A stretch of DNA of 64,000 nucleotides, taken from NCBI RefSeq assembly GCF_003073045.1, contig NC_037592.1:41101760-41165759 (forward strand). Reading direction: 5' to 3'. The notes beneath the pieces were generated by a model. That model was not told where the DNA came from. It did not search any database and saw nothing but the letters and a program-made list of their open reading frames with translations. Each line of letters begins with the position of its first letter. The first letter of the stretch is position 1. The DNA comes from Pomacea canaliculata. Its lineage: Eukaryota; Mollusca; Gastropoda; Architaenioglossa; Ampullariidae. The translations under genes and the position numbers were made by a program. Of this stretch, positions 1 to 12,680 are shown one piece after another.

Positions 1-272
1 CTATGTCTATCCGTGTACTCCCCTCAGTGACATGTATCAGTCAAGGGGTGAATGACTGAATAAAGTCTTTTAATGAAAGTCTGCTCAGTTTTGAAGTGAT
101 CTCTTTTGGTCCACTTGTCAGCAAGCAAACATCTCTTTGTCTCTACCTCTTGCACGTGTAAGCATACATGGCTACTCACCCACATGCAAACATGCACAAG
201 CACACATGCAGACACATACACCACTACCCAATCTCCCATCAAGCAAACCTACACTCACAACATGCATTTTAC

Positions 273-3200
273 CTGATTGATATAACGTTTCAAGTTTCGA
301 GCCTTCAGTAGTTCTCCTTTTGCTGTATTTTTTGGCGAGCTCTCTCGATCTGTGAAAGAAAATAAAACCAGTACAATGGCTCACTTCTAAATTTAAGAAC
401 TTCAGATTGTGACTTATATTAGTGCTATGCTTAATTGTTACACTTTACGTTACTATCACAAGGAATTCCTTTTTCTGTAATCACTATTTCCTTTTGCTAC
501 TCTTCTTATCTGGCACATGGTCAAGGATTATTTAAAACTGAAGTGTTATGTTTTTTTCCTTAAATAAATGCCAATGTTTGATATAACATACCTGCATTAA
601 TTCCCTGTGCCTTCTTCAAATTATTTATGGTTGTGGCCTGCATAATTTCTGATATGATTTTATACCTAGCCAAGAAACAAGAAAACAAATGAAATATGCA
701 ATTTGGAATATGTGTACATGTATGTGTGCAGGTGTGCATATGTGGGCACGTGCATAAATTTTGAAATGATTTCATACTTAATATAAAGTACACAACAGAC
801 AAAGTAGTGCACATGTGCATGCAAACAGGCACGCACAATACTTACATATGCAGGTGTGGGCACATGCATCTATTTTATGAATGCTAGTGGCAAGTTTTTA
901 TACACCCATATCCATTTACTTTATTGTCACATGAAGCTAAATAGCTAGCACAGTGTTGGTGGCTGAGCCACATCTGTTGAATGAGTAATAGGTTTTTCTT
1001 TAGATACCGTTTCACTTCCAAAGGACTTTGGGCCTGGCAGATGCCATGGAGTATTTGGAGTAGAGAATATGATTTGGAATATTTGGCCCTAGCAACCAGC
1101 TAAAAGCCACAAACATTAAAGGTAATCAAGAGCAGCAAGACAAAAAGAAGGTTGGGTCGCTTATCCCCAAGAGGCAGCGGCATTTTGTGTACAGCATCTG
1201 ACCCACAGAAGCGGCATTTATGATAGAAGAAGGTTGGGCTGCTCGTTCCCTAGAGACAGTGCCAATGTGTTTTAATGTCTATCCCTGAGTGGGTGTCAAT
1301 GATTTGTTTTGTAGATAATTTATAGAAAATATATATATATAATTTAATGGATTAATGCAACATCAGGCTTCAGGGACTATAATTAACAGTGTAAAAGGAC
1401 ATTATCAAGTGTGAATGGTAAAAGGTGACCTTGTACTGGACTATAAATTCTACCATTCTTTGTTAACAATCAACTAGAGAAAAAAGAACTTTCTTTTAGG
1501 ACAGAGTTTACAATTAGAGATATTAATAAGTAATAATAAGAGATAGTAGTAAAGAGTGACTGATGTATGTATATTGAAAAATCATTTTATACATTTATTG
1601 TGTATGTTTATTAGTTACTGTAAAATAAGTTTAGTTGATTAAACGCATACAGGTCTGCAAAGAGGGTAGTTGTCTTGTTTTTGTGAAGTAAAATGTCCAG
1701 GCGTCTACATGTATGTGTCTGTGACAGTTTTATATGTCTACTTAAAGCTATATGCTTGATGCATTTATATAACTTGAAAAAAATGTATGTTTTATGTAAA
1801 TATTTACACTTCATTTACACACATGTATACCTAAGTAATACTATCATTAAAATTCACATCTATTTCTTTCATTTCTTTTTTTTCTGTGTGTAAAGTGCTT
1901 TGAGCCTATCTCTGATGGTGGGTCAAGCATTCTCTTAATCAACTTTATTTAATAATGGTCTCAGATGATGCTGGAAACATTGCGACAATGACAGGCCTGA
2001 TTATTCTTTCTTTTGTTTTGTGCCTGCTATTTAAGATGAATAAATGCACACTAGCTGTGTATATAAACAGTGTGAGCAGTAGCATCTACAAGTAAGGGTA
2101 CGAGTGTAACCAGTATTTATCAAATAAGTGGTGCTCATCATCAAGTAAAATTCCTTGTGCAATATCACTTGTCTAATAAAGAAGTTCTTATTTTCTTCTT
2201 ATTTATTAAAATTGAATCGCTTTGAGAGCATGATCAATATCTGTGCATTAAATCTTATTTGGTTTCTATTAATATTGCCAAGCTAGAAAGTATCTAGCAA
2301 TATACCTCATCTGCTGCAGCTCTTCAGTGCTATCAGAATCATTGATCATCTTCACAAAGTCCTCATATGAAGGAGCATAAGTGTATGTACGCTTGGTGTC
2401 AGCCATAAGCTTCTCCTGGTGAGTGATATACCCCAAGATTTTCTCATTGATATAGTCCGGATCACACAACATATCCACAGTCACCTTGAGTACTGCAGGA
2501 AAGATGTACATAAAGAAATATGAGAATGCTAATTTAGTCATTTAGGAAATAAACCAAACAGCCATTTAAAAGTGACCAAATGGTAAATTCTAATATATTG
2601 TCTTAAACTAAAGACTCAAACTCTAACTTGTATGTAAGTTGATAATAGTGTCAAGATTTAATGTCTACTTCAATTATTTGGGGGTATTTTTTAACAAAAA
2701 TGTAAAAAAGTAAAGGTTCTTTAATAAAGGTAGCACCCAACTTTCTTTTCCTAATGCCAATTAGCTATTTAGGAGCTGAATTCACTGGAGGAAGATAGGC
2801 TGCACCACACAGTTATAAAACTGGGTAAAATGCGCACTTCTAGCCTTAACTGGTGGTTCTCTAAGCACTCAGCTATCATCAACTTCCTTAAATGATAACT
2901 TTCCTCCAAAGATTTGCCATGAATCTGCATCAAACCTGAGGTGGTGATAACTTCACGAAGTAGATGTCGAAGGTGGTCTGACCTAGAGTATGAAGAAGGC
3001 AGTAACAACAGAAGGGCTGCTTCACAAATTTGGCGAAGGCATTCTTCTTCGCTCTCTTCATCCCGAAGCCAAGGATGAAGTTGGAAGCTACTTATCTCAC
3101 TACTTTCTTCATCCCTTTTGACAACATAAGGCAGGAGTTGGAGCATGAAAGCAAAACATGTAGAACACAATGCAAAGTATTCAAAAAAGAGTATACCTTG

Positions 3201-4581
3201 TATCTCTAGGTAAGCTGTTTAACACATATATATATACACACACAAAAAGAGTAAATGCTCTAAACAATGGATGTCTGGGTAAACTGTTTAACACACAAGG
3301 GAAGGAGGAAGGAGAAAGATCTGCTATATCAGAAAATTACCTCAACCTTTTTGCAGTAACTTTGCAGACTAATCAACCAATCAATAAAAACTTAAGTTCA
3401 GAAAATTTTTTAAGAGCTTAGCACATTATTGCTCTTCCAATGACATCAATATTTTTTATAATTATGACAATAATTAAGTTTACAATAATGATGAAAAAGA
3501 TGGAAATTAGAAACACCAGTGAGATATTTCAGCACTACAAGTTTACCTTTGTTGGGCAAGGCGTATGTTCCTGAAGTGATCATGAAGTATATCCATAACA
3601 TCTTGTGTTACAAAAGTGACTACATCTATCCCAGCCAAACGACAACTGATGTTATCTATCAACTGCCACATTTCTCCACTAAAACAGAAACAACACACAG
3701 GAACAAAAATAATTCATGCTGTATATTCTTTTAGATAAACAACAGTACACTACACTGGTATGTAGATACTCTGCTATTTGTTAAATTATTAGACATGGTA
3801 CTATTTCAAGCACAGTTTCATGCTGCAGTCTAGTTTTATTTTATTGTTTTCAGTTTTAGAGTATAAAAAAAAATTTGGACCAAAGAAATCAACCACATCT
3901 GAAAGTAAGACTTAGACATAGTTCAAGGCCATATTTAACTTAGCCATGGCAAAACAGATGAATTACATAGCTGAATCCATAAGAGTTTGCTGGTCTTTAC
4001 TGAGTTCCGTGTACCACTTGAAGATAAAGTCTCTCCATATGTACTCCAAAACCTCCTGCAGTGAGTTATCCAAACTTCTGGAAATAATGGTTTTTCTTGA
4101 GACCCGAGGCTTCACGTCTTTTCTCTTCTGTAAAGTAAAAAGTTTTGACTTGAATGATTGGCATTTTCTATACTGTTCACAGTATATATAGTTGTAAGGT
4201 GGGCGTGTATGTGTGCTCATGTACATAGTATCTGTACTTCAGAATCTTCTGTCGCACTCACTGGTGCTTAAATCACTCTTATCATCATTATTTCTACATC
4301 ATTTTTCGTACCATTATACTCTCCAGCACCTTGCTGGCGATGTTGTAGTCATGCTTAATTTTGGGTGCTCGGCAGAAATCCCCTCTTAGAAGGGCCCATT
4401 CTGCTGAGTAAATAACTCCTCCCACAATAAACGTCAAGTACATCAAGAAATGCAACAACGGTATCGTAAAGCCATAGCACCAGGATGCTGCTGCCACTGC
4501 TCCCACGGTGACTGAGAACCACAATAATTGCATCTTAGTAAAATGATTTTCAGCTTCTTCAGAGAAAAAAAATTCATTCAC
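273..4581 (-). CDS. SNX25: Sorting nexin 25, 5' part (seven coding exons; gene runs off the left edge)
   Basis: Seven exons with GT-AG borders and matching phases were read on the minus strand: 4312-4581, 3967-4127, 3547-3678, 2936-3114, 2306-2492, 592-665, 273-349 (360 residues). The start at 4581 is the first ATG after an in-frame TGA. Residues about 19-62 form a hydrophobic double span, the ER-type membrane anchor of SNX-RGS proteins. From about residue 100 the PXA domain follows, including VLEYIWRDFIFKWY, a CDPDYINEKILG block and TYAPSYEDFVKMIN, which I recognise as SNX25 rather than SNX13, 14 or 19. The last exon ends in KARNLKRYINQ, just before the RGS domain, which with PX and nexin-C domains must lie outside the window. 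Known family role: phosphoinositide-linked endosomal sorting and TGF-beta receptor turnover. Identity is sure; the exact first exon is slightly less so. Confidence 0.93.
1888..1960 (+). repeat. SINE/LINE 3' tail fragment in an SNX25 intron
   Basis: The block around 1893-1940 reads GTGCTTTGAGCCT, a spacer, then GGTGGG and an A/T-rich end. The same order of words occurs at the 3' end of the SINE at 19.1-19.4 kb. It looks like a detached SINE tail shared with a LINE partner. No tRNA-like head is visible upstream. Confidence 0.45.
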
Positions 4582-5990
4582 AGCTATTCAAGCACGAAAT
4601 TTTTAAGGAAGGGGCATGAGTAATTTGTCTTCTGATTGTCTCTTCACCAAAATGCTGCATAATTTTTAAGATTACGGAGAATTTCTCCAAAACCAGAAAG
4701 ACACAAAAGAAGAAAAGAAAAAGAAAACACGAAAGCCGACTGATCGACTGTGAATGGCGATCGATAACACAAGGGAGAGCACGTACACAGAACCTGTTTA
4801 TTACCGCCCCTGCGGAGTGAGGAAAATGATCGGTGACATTTGGTTCTAGATGAATAATTTTTCTGTTCTAAAAAAAGGTACGCGTTGCTCAATCATTTGT
4901 TTTAGCGGCAGGTCATATGTACATAGCCGTGAATAACTATTTATTAAGAATCTGCTTACGAAAGCAAGGGTTACATTAGCAGTACCAGTATAAGTGTTTG
5001 CGGCCAAACTGCAATTCTATGTGTTAGCGTTGATTGTATTGTAGCTTGTCTTAGACAATAGAAACGATTCATTAATCAATCAGCTAAATACATGGATTTT
5101 TGTTCGGTTCAAACGTCTATACATTTTTTTCAGTGGGATGTTATCCACATAATCCACTTGAATTGATAATTTCTTTATCAATACCACTGAACCAGGAAGC
5201 CCTGTTTGGGAGAATCAATGCAGTTAAACCACGGACCTGTATAGGGGATACAGATTCATGGTTAAACGATTTATTAGTTATCCATTTAAAAAATCTGACC
5301 ACGTATAAACAGTTCTTGATATATTATGTGCCCTTCAATATCATCCAATCATCTATTGTGTTTAGAAAACCAATAGGACGCAGAATAATACATAGTAAAG
5401 CCACTTTGGTCTTATCGGTTTCTTGTGTCAATAGAACGGGACACACAACACCTGCGGTCACCACCTCAGATCAGTCGACACATTGCAGCTACTTGAAAGA
5501 TTTTAGTGTTATTATGGATAGTCCACATTTACCATGCTAGTGTTAAATTGATGTAATAGGTCAGTCAGTAAATATTTCTTAGTTTCTCTGAGGTGTAATT
5601 GAATTATCTTTGTGTATCATGTTTTTACTCACAAACTTGAATAAGGATTTGCATGTCTGTGTGTGTGTCTGGGAGGATTTTTGTTTAACATTTACTATAT
5701 CTCTGACTGCTAGTACCACGTAGTATATGGTAATCAATGTTGGTGACAATTTTGACCACTGATCTAGATCGGTAGCTCTTTAATATTACTCTGCACCTTT
5801 TTTTCTGCATTGAACAGATTTCTAACCATGTACTGTTACATACTAATGCTGTAATCCTGTGTGACTTTATGTTCATCTGTTTCAGAATGTCTAAAGCAGA
5901 TAAAGGACTAGAGCCTATAAACAATTTTAAAGATGCAAAGTCCTGAGTGATTTGTTCTGCATCAGTTTGACAAGCTACAGGTGAATCAGG
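4582..5990. promoter_or_regulatory. Head-to-head intergenic promoter space between SNX25 and the PLEKHJ1-like gene
   Basis: About 1.4 kb separates the two diverging start codons. The SNX25 side (4.60-4.92 kb) is locally more CpG-rich, for example around 4740-4880, than the AT-rich rest. No TATA box at a convincing position was seen, and 5' UTR exons may lie here. A 146-codon open frame at 5100-5540 has no recognisable domain and is probably chance. Confidence 0.5.
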
Positions 5991-8050
5991 ATGAGGTTCA
6001 ATGCCAAGGAGCTGGCTGTGGTCATGCAGCAAGTCACCAGTGTGGATAAGGAAGGCATTTTGTACATGAAGGAACGACAGGACAGCATATTCAAAAAAAG
6101 TGAAGGTACAGAAATAGCTGTATATCATCAACCACTGAAATGATATACTTCCCTAATCTAGAGAAGAACATAATTGTGAAAGGCATTTGCAAAACAACTA
6201 AAAATGATATTGCAGGGAATAACTGCCTAATTTAAGAAGATTAAAGAGATTATTAACAGTTCTCAGTATTACTATAATACTATATAGTCTTTGTAATATA
6301 TAATATGTACTATATTATGAATTCAATCAGTTACTTATTGTTACACTTGCTTTTCATTTACTAGTACAGTGTAACTGCGTCTACAAACAGCATATGTTTA
6401 TTTCAATTATTTTAATTTTATTGAAGTACTCTAATGCAATTGCATCAGTTTGTCTTATTTTAACTGCATTACCACAGTTACTAATTCTGCTTTTCCAAGA
6501 AGTTATGTATGCATGCTCTAATTTGTGCTTCAAATTCTCAAAAGACATATCCTTGCATTGCCCTTTACCTTTCTTGATAAATTAAGCACCCATTTCTGCC
6601 TGAAGTTTGCTGGCAAGGAACACATATTCTTATAAATTTGATATCATCCAGCCTGTGCCAATCTTTTATCGATTGCACTATTTTTTTCTCCAGCAGTGCT
6701 GTCATGCATTCATACATATAGGGTCAATAGTTTGATTTTTTTTCCAGCTAACCAGAAAAAATGTCAGAGGTGAAAGCTTTGTGTGTCTGTTGCAGTCTAT
6801 GTTGATAGGTTTTGCAAACTCAAGGGAAACCTCTTGTTTTATTTCAAGAACAAAGAAACTGTAAGTAACATCAGTCAAAACAGAAAAATCAGTAGGTTAT
6901 AATGTTATATGTACCTCCATCATATGATGGAACAGGTTGTTTTGAGACTTCAACAAATTTCAGATTATCTTTTACCATCCTTTTTATTTCTAATTAGTTT
7001 TATGCGATGTTTTATTAGATGATGATGTTTATTATTATACTCTATCACAGTGAATTAAATGTGTAGAATATTTATAAATATAGACTTAATCTGTAAAATG
7101 TGAAATGCATTAGTTGCTGATAGACATGCAGTCGTTTATGTTTAGAATAGACCCTGTTTGCCTAAATACCTTGAGAGCTGTGAAGTGTTTTTCATGTGTG
7201 TCTAAAAACATGCTGTGCAGAAAACAGAACCATTAGGGGTGCTAGTGCTGGAGAGGTGCACTGTAGAGCTTGACCTTGAAGAAGAGGCTGCCAACTCTTT
7301 TATTCTTGGTAAATGAAGTTACTTTTTAAAACAACCCTGAAAAAACACTACATTCTGTACTTTTCAGTTGGTGACAGTCATTCATATTGTATAAATATTG
7401 CTATAGTTTTTAGGTTTAATCTTTATTCCAAAATATTTCCATTTTTTTGGAGACTGCAATCTATGTTATGTTTTGTACTAAATGAATATGATTCATTGGT
7501 TATTCAATAAACTTTGAAAAAATGACCAAATAAATAAAGGCTAAAGACAGAGAAAAGAAGAAAGGAATGTAAAAAGAAATTTAGTACTAAAATCAAAGTA
7601 CTACTTGTGTGTTTGCTTTTATAAACTTGTTTTGAGGTCATCTAAATCCTTTATTTTGTATGTTAAATGCATAGGTTAGTGTTTTACCATCTTTTTAAGT
7701 TTTGTTTAAAATCTTGGTAAAGTGCATAAACTTTTTATTGGTCCATATAATATGAACTATATTTCTTACCAAACAAATGTTATTTTGTGTGTGTGTGCCT
7801 ACCAGTCTGTGAAGGGGAAGACAATCCATTTAAGTTTGCTGCCACAACAGAAGAAGAGCGAGATAGATGGATCCAGGCGTTACATATGGCCAGTTACGAG
7901 TGCCTTAAGATGCAGCTTCAGTCCCTGCGTGAACAACTTCAGGCTCGCACCGGACGAGACCCGGTCACTCTTCCTGACCGCCTTCATGCCGGTCTGAACC
8001 TGGACTTTCAAACCGGTGGGAAATCTTTCAGAACTTTAAAGTCAGAGTAA
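5991..8050 (+). CDS. PLEKHJ1: PLEKHJ1-like PH-domain protein (separate gene or N-terminus of INPP4)
   Basis: Four exons: 5991-6105, 6796-6860, 7221-7308 and 7806-8050, ending in TAA at 8048-8050 (170 residues). The ATG at 5991 follows an in-frame TGA at 5982. The start MRFNAKEL, the NLLFYFKNKE strand, PLGVLVLERC and WIQALHMASYE match the small PH protein PLEKHJ1 (149 residues in human) along nearly its whole length. The PH fold covers about residues 20-125, with the closing Trp in ERDRWIQAL, followed by a helix and TGRDP. AATAAA at 8161 suits a separate transcript. Alternatively a donor at 8016 (ACCG/GTGGGA, phase 1) fits the first INPP4 exon at 14851 in phase, which would make a PH-C2-phosphatase protein. 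The PH identity is firm; the gene boundary is open. Confidence 0.85.
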
Positions 8051-8160
8051 TTCAGATATTTGGATTGTAGATATAAATTGATCCATGTGGTACTCCTTTT
8101 AAAATTTGGGGGGAACTGTAACTACTGTGGTTTTAGATTTTAAGGGTAGCAGATGTAGCT

Positions 8161-8166
8161 AATAAA
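8161..8166 (+). terminator. Poly(A) signal AATAAA after the PLEKHJ1-like stop
   Basis: A canonical AATAAA lies 111 bases after the TAA at 8048-8050. It supports a transcript that ends here, independent of INPP4. Confidence 0.5.
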
Positions 8167-10028
8167 GCAGACTAGAAAAATTTAATGATTTTTGTCGTCA
8201 GTTGTGAATAAGAGACCTATATTTGCACACGTAAACCTTTACAAGAGTGTATGTTTGAGTCTGTGCTCTTCTAAGCCATACAGATGTTCAGTAGCTTTCA
8301 GACCTTTCTGGAGATAGAATCTTTGATTTAGAATTTAAAGTTTGAAATTTTCAAACAATTATAATGCTGAAAACCTTTACCTACACATAGTTAATTATGG
8401 AGGTGCTGTTGGAATGATCAGGAAATGCAGCATCACAACTTATCAAGAGGCATATTGGAAGTAGTTATAATCTTACAGTTTAAGATCAGACTGGATTGTT
8501 ATACAGCACACAATTCACATACAGTTTGTCAGGCAGGACTGCAAATAAGTCAGTAAACAAAACAGGAAGTCTGTTTAATAACTTTTATCCTCATCACTCA
8601 ACCCCTTCTAATTATGATACCAATTTGTGTTTATTTTACATGGGCATGCCTCGTTTGTGTCTTGTAACAATGATCAGTAATGTAAATATTGTCCAGGCCT
8701 GTGTGTAATTAAAGGAGTTCACAGCCCAGTGTTGATGTTTATGACTTAGAACACATGAATCAAGATTAACATAATATCTAAATAAAAGTACTAAAACAAG
8801 ATGGATGAGAAACACCGGCGTCAGATTTTTTCCTATCTCATTCTTACTGGATGAGTGTCTCAGAAAAGGTTTTTGACATTCTTTGAGGAAACGTAGCACA
8901 AGTACAGTGTAAATAGAATCTGCCCACTCTAAGTATGTACAGTTGTAGGTTGTGTGCTCAGAGTACATTTTAGACAGTTATATGCAATTAGTAAATTCTT
9001 TATCATTCTTTTGTTGATAACATCTGTTATATGGTCTGTCTTAAATGAAGGCATGCATCTCACATACCTGTAATAGCTTTGCACAATCTTCTATATCTGG
9101 TCTCTTCTTTACTTCCTTCACTAAAGCATGCATGTTTGCTTTCCTGTTTAGCCAGCAATTTATTCACTCTTTTCCTTCTTTTTTTTTTCCCCCTCCCAAA
9201 TGTTTCTGCAAACAAGCATAACATGCGTGTACATTATGAAGGTACCATCTCATATGCAAAATGATGCATCTTTGGTGTTTGATAATTTTTAATTCTTATT
9301 TGCCTTTATATACTGTCATAAGCTACTCATCTCAAAAAGTGTGAAGTGTTAGTTCATTCTGTAAACTCATCCTTTCATCAAGAATAAATGTATGAATATG
9401 AATTCTGAGCCATGAATTTTCACTTGGCATATATGAAGAAAATCAGGCAATATTTAACTTTCCGAACCTGAAAATTAACGCTGAAATTTAGGTCATTTCT
9501 TTATGCTAATGTAATGAATTAAGGCTTTGATCTGCAGACAGGGAAGTAAAGTGACAAGGAATCAGAAATCGCTTGTGTGTAATTTAAATGGCTAGTGTGC
9601 TATGATAATATGAATATCCTGATCACTTATTTAAAGGAAGTATTGAGGGATGGTTTAGATTATATTCATCTGAATGACATTCTTGTGTTGTGAAACCTCG
9701 TAGAGTTAAGAACAAGGAAAAAGACATTTTTCTGAAGAACTTCACTTGCTGCTTCATTTTGACAGATGACACACATGACTGAGATAAAAAGGCTAAAGGC
9801 ATTTTGTTATCAACAGGAGCCTTTATTATGTGTGCAAAGAATGTATCTTTATTTTGTGATGGCAGGATATGGCGTAAGATGAGCAGAACTATTCAAAAGT
9901 CTCATACTTATGGTTTGTATGTCTGTGATCTGTTTTGATTCATCAAACTACAGTAGTCTCATATTTATTTCATCAGGGCACACATCAATGTTTGCTTTAG
10001 CAAGCAACTATCACATTTATGTCAGTTG

Positions 10029-10468
10029 TAAGATGTGTATGCTTTAAAGAGCATGTAGGTGCTTATTGCAGATTGCCACTGGCTTTAATTCCAGCAAATT
10101 TTTTTCTTGAATGCAATACCATCCCGTTTCAATACCTGTCAAGCTGTTTCTGTTTTTAAATTTTACGTGGGATATTTAAAAACATCTTTTATCACATTAT
10201 GTGTAATTGTAGATTAGTTTATGAAAAGATTAATTCATTTATTCATGTCAATATTTAAGTGTGTATCCTATGTAACATATAGCTTTCAAAAACATATAGG
10301 TGCTTATTGCAGATTGCCGCTGGCTTTCTTTGCAGTAATTTTTTTCTTCACTGCAATAAAACAACATTTAAAGACCTGTGAAGCTGTCTCTGTTTTTAAA
10401 TTGTAGGCGGGATATTTAAATACACATTTTCTATTATATTATATGTAATTATAGATTAGTGTGTGAAG
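10029..10468 (+). repeat. Diverged tandem duplication, two copies about 241 bp apart
   Basis: Copy 1 (about 10029-10225) and copy 2 (about 10270-10468) share the ordered blocks TAGGTGCTTATTGCAGATTG, CTGGCTTT, TTTTTTTCTTCA/GA-TGCAAT, GACCTGT-AAGCTGT, CTGTTTTTAAATT, GGGATATTTAAA and TGTAATT-TAGATTAGT. Overall similarity is roughly 75-80 percent by eye, with small indels. No coding content. Confidence 0.8.
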
Positions 10469-12365
10469 AAATTATTTTTTTATTTTTACATCTAACACTC
10501 TTTATGTTACTAAAAATGCTTTAGAAATGCTACTAAACACAAATGCACAAAACATAATTGTAATTTTCCTGACAATCAAACACCATGCTTGTCATGACAA
10601 AAGCATAAGCAGTTTCTCAAAAAGTAAAATCGATTAGAAATGCTGTTTTTCTGGAACAGTTAACCCAGAGAACCCATTTTGAGAAGTAAATTTGATACAA
10701 AAATTAGGGGTTTTTTTTCAATTGAAGTCTGTCAGTGCACACAACACCATATAATAAACATTAATTTGTGCATTTGAGACTGAATAGTGTGTGTGTGTGT
10801 GTGATATTAGAATCTACCTAGCCTATAAGTTCGCATGCTCTGGGATGGAAGGTTTCAAAGCTGATTTAACATATTTTGTCTTTTAGATCAAGATAAAAAA
10901 CATTAGCAATAATACATATTGTTTACATGGTGACTATATAAAATACTTCTTGATTCCTAGCTTAACCTTGCTAATAGTTAAAAAAAAATTAAGAATACTG
11001 TAACATAATCTGTGTTTTAAATGTGACAAGCACTCATACATTAATGCAGTATTGTGTTTGAGAAAAATTGTTTTAAAGATTTTTTAATGACATTTTGTGA
11101 CAGAGTAATCAAATATAAAATAACTTGCTAAAAATGTTTTAAAGTGCTTACAATGAAAATTTTGAGTGCAATCAATGATTTTTAAAAAAGATGTACTATC
11201 CTTTCAAAATAATTTACACAGTACCCAGATCATTGACCTTAGTGTCTTTGTCAAGTACAAACAATTGTTTAAACTAATAAGCATGCTCATTTTGAAAGTC
11301 TTGGAGATCTGTGTGGTCAAAATAGGAACCCCAAAAATTACACTGGACAAAAAGAAAATTCCTTGTAATTGTAGATTATTTATGTGTGAGTAAGACTAAA
11401 AAATTTCATTTCTGTAGCTTTAACCTATCCTGATATTTGTTTCCTTACGTGAACATACTATGGCCAAAAAATGCCATTTGAGAAAACATAGTTTTTCTAA
11501 TTCATGTAGGTGTAAATTCTGTGAGCGGAGGTGTGCAAAATTAATTCAATTAACATCGAAACACTCTTTTTCCACAAAAACAGATCTGAATCATATGTAT
11601 GATATGTCAAAGTATCCAACTCTGTTGTTTTCTCAAACTCAGCCAGGGCATCTGGAAACCGCTACTTTCTGAAGTGTCCTTTCATCTTAATTCGTTATTG
11701 TTACTGCCAGTTGTACACTATGACTTTGTTGCTTTAATTACAGTGTTATATTGGGATTTGGCCTTACATTGCTACAGTCTGAATAAAAGTGTAGGGAACA
11801 TAATTCTGATTTTTTTTTCAGAATTTATCTTATACACAATCATTACTAACCTAATTAACTTACTGCATAATTAATGCTTTATGTATTCTTACACAAACAT
11901 AAAGAGAGATTTGCAGGTGATATAAAAGAAGTCATCAACCTGTAAGAAAGCACACAAACACTGGATTCATTAAGTAGTTTAAACAATCAGCAACAGGAAC
12001 CACATAGATTTAAACCAAGAGTTGGTGAATGAGTGAGTGACAAAGAACAATTCTTGTTCTATCATTTTGACAGCTACTATTTTAACTTCATTTATCTGCC
12101 CCTTTGTAGCCAGATTTATTGCTGCTGATTTCAGCAGCTAGGCTAAAGATTTGACCTATTTGAAGGGCTTGCCATTGGAGGTTTTTTTTTTTTAGGGATT
12201 TATGTTTTCTTCCTCTGTAGTCTCCCTTTTCCAAAATAGTGGGACAATCACCAGAATAGTAAAGAACTTAGAGGATTTCTGTCAAGCAGACTACCAACAA
12301 CCAGCCATGACTGGGCTACCTTTGGCCAAGTGATTGTCTAGTTTTGAACAGTGGTTTCTCTTAGA

Positions 12366-12680
12366 ATATCTCTAATCCCTTTATATCTAATAGCACTAAT
12401 CCCCATATATCTAATATCCATAAACCCCATATATCTAATACTGTAATTCCCATAGATGTAGTATCTCTAATCCCCATATATTAGTATTTCTAACCCCTAT
12501 ATATATATATATCTTAACCCCATAAATCTAATACTTTAATTCCCATAGATGTAGTATCTCTAATCCCCATATATTAGTATTTCTAACTCCTATATATATC
12601 TCAACCCCATATATCTAATATCTCTAAACCCCATATATCTAGCATCTTTAATCCCCATACATGTAATATCTGTAATCCTC
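12366..12680 (+). repeat. Degenerate minisatellite, unit about 20-24 bp
   Basis: About 14 variants of the unit ATCTCTAATCCCCATATATC follow each other. A longer stretch of roughly 100 bp (ACTxTAATTCCCATAGATG through TTTCTAACxCCTATATAT) occurs twice, near 12438 and 12529, so there is a higher-order duplication. CCCC/ATAT alternation gives strongly uneven strand composition. Confidence 0.85.

Noticed and set aside
5100-5540. 146-codon plus-strand open frame between SNX25 and the PH gene
   Set aside because: No domain, no splice context, composition like random AT-rich DNA.
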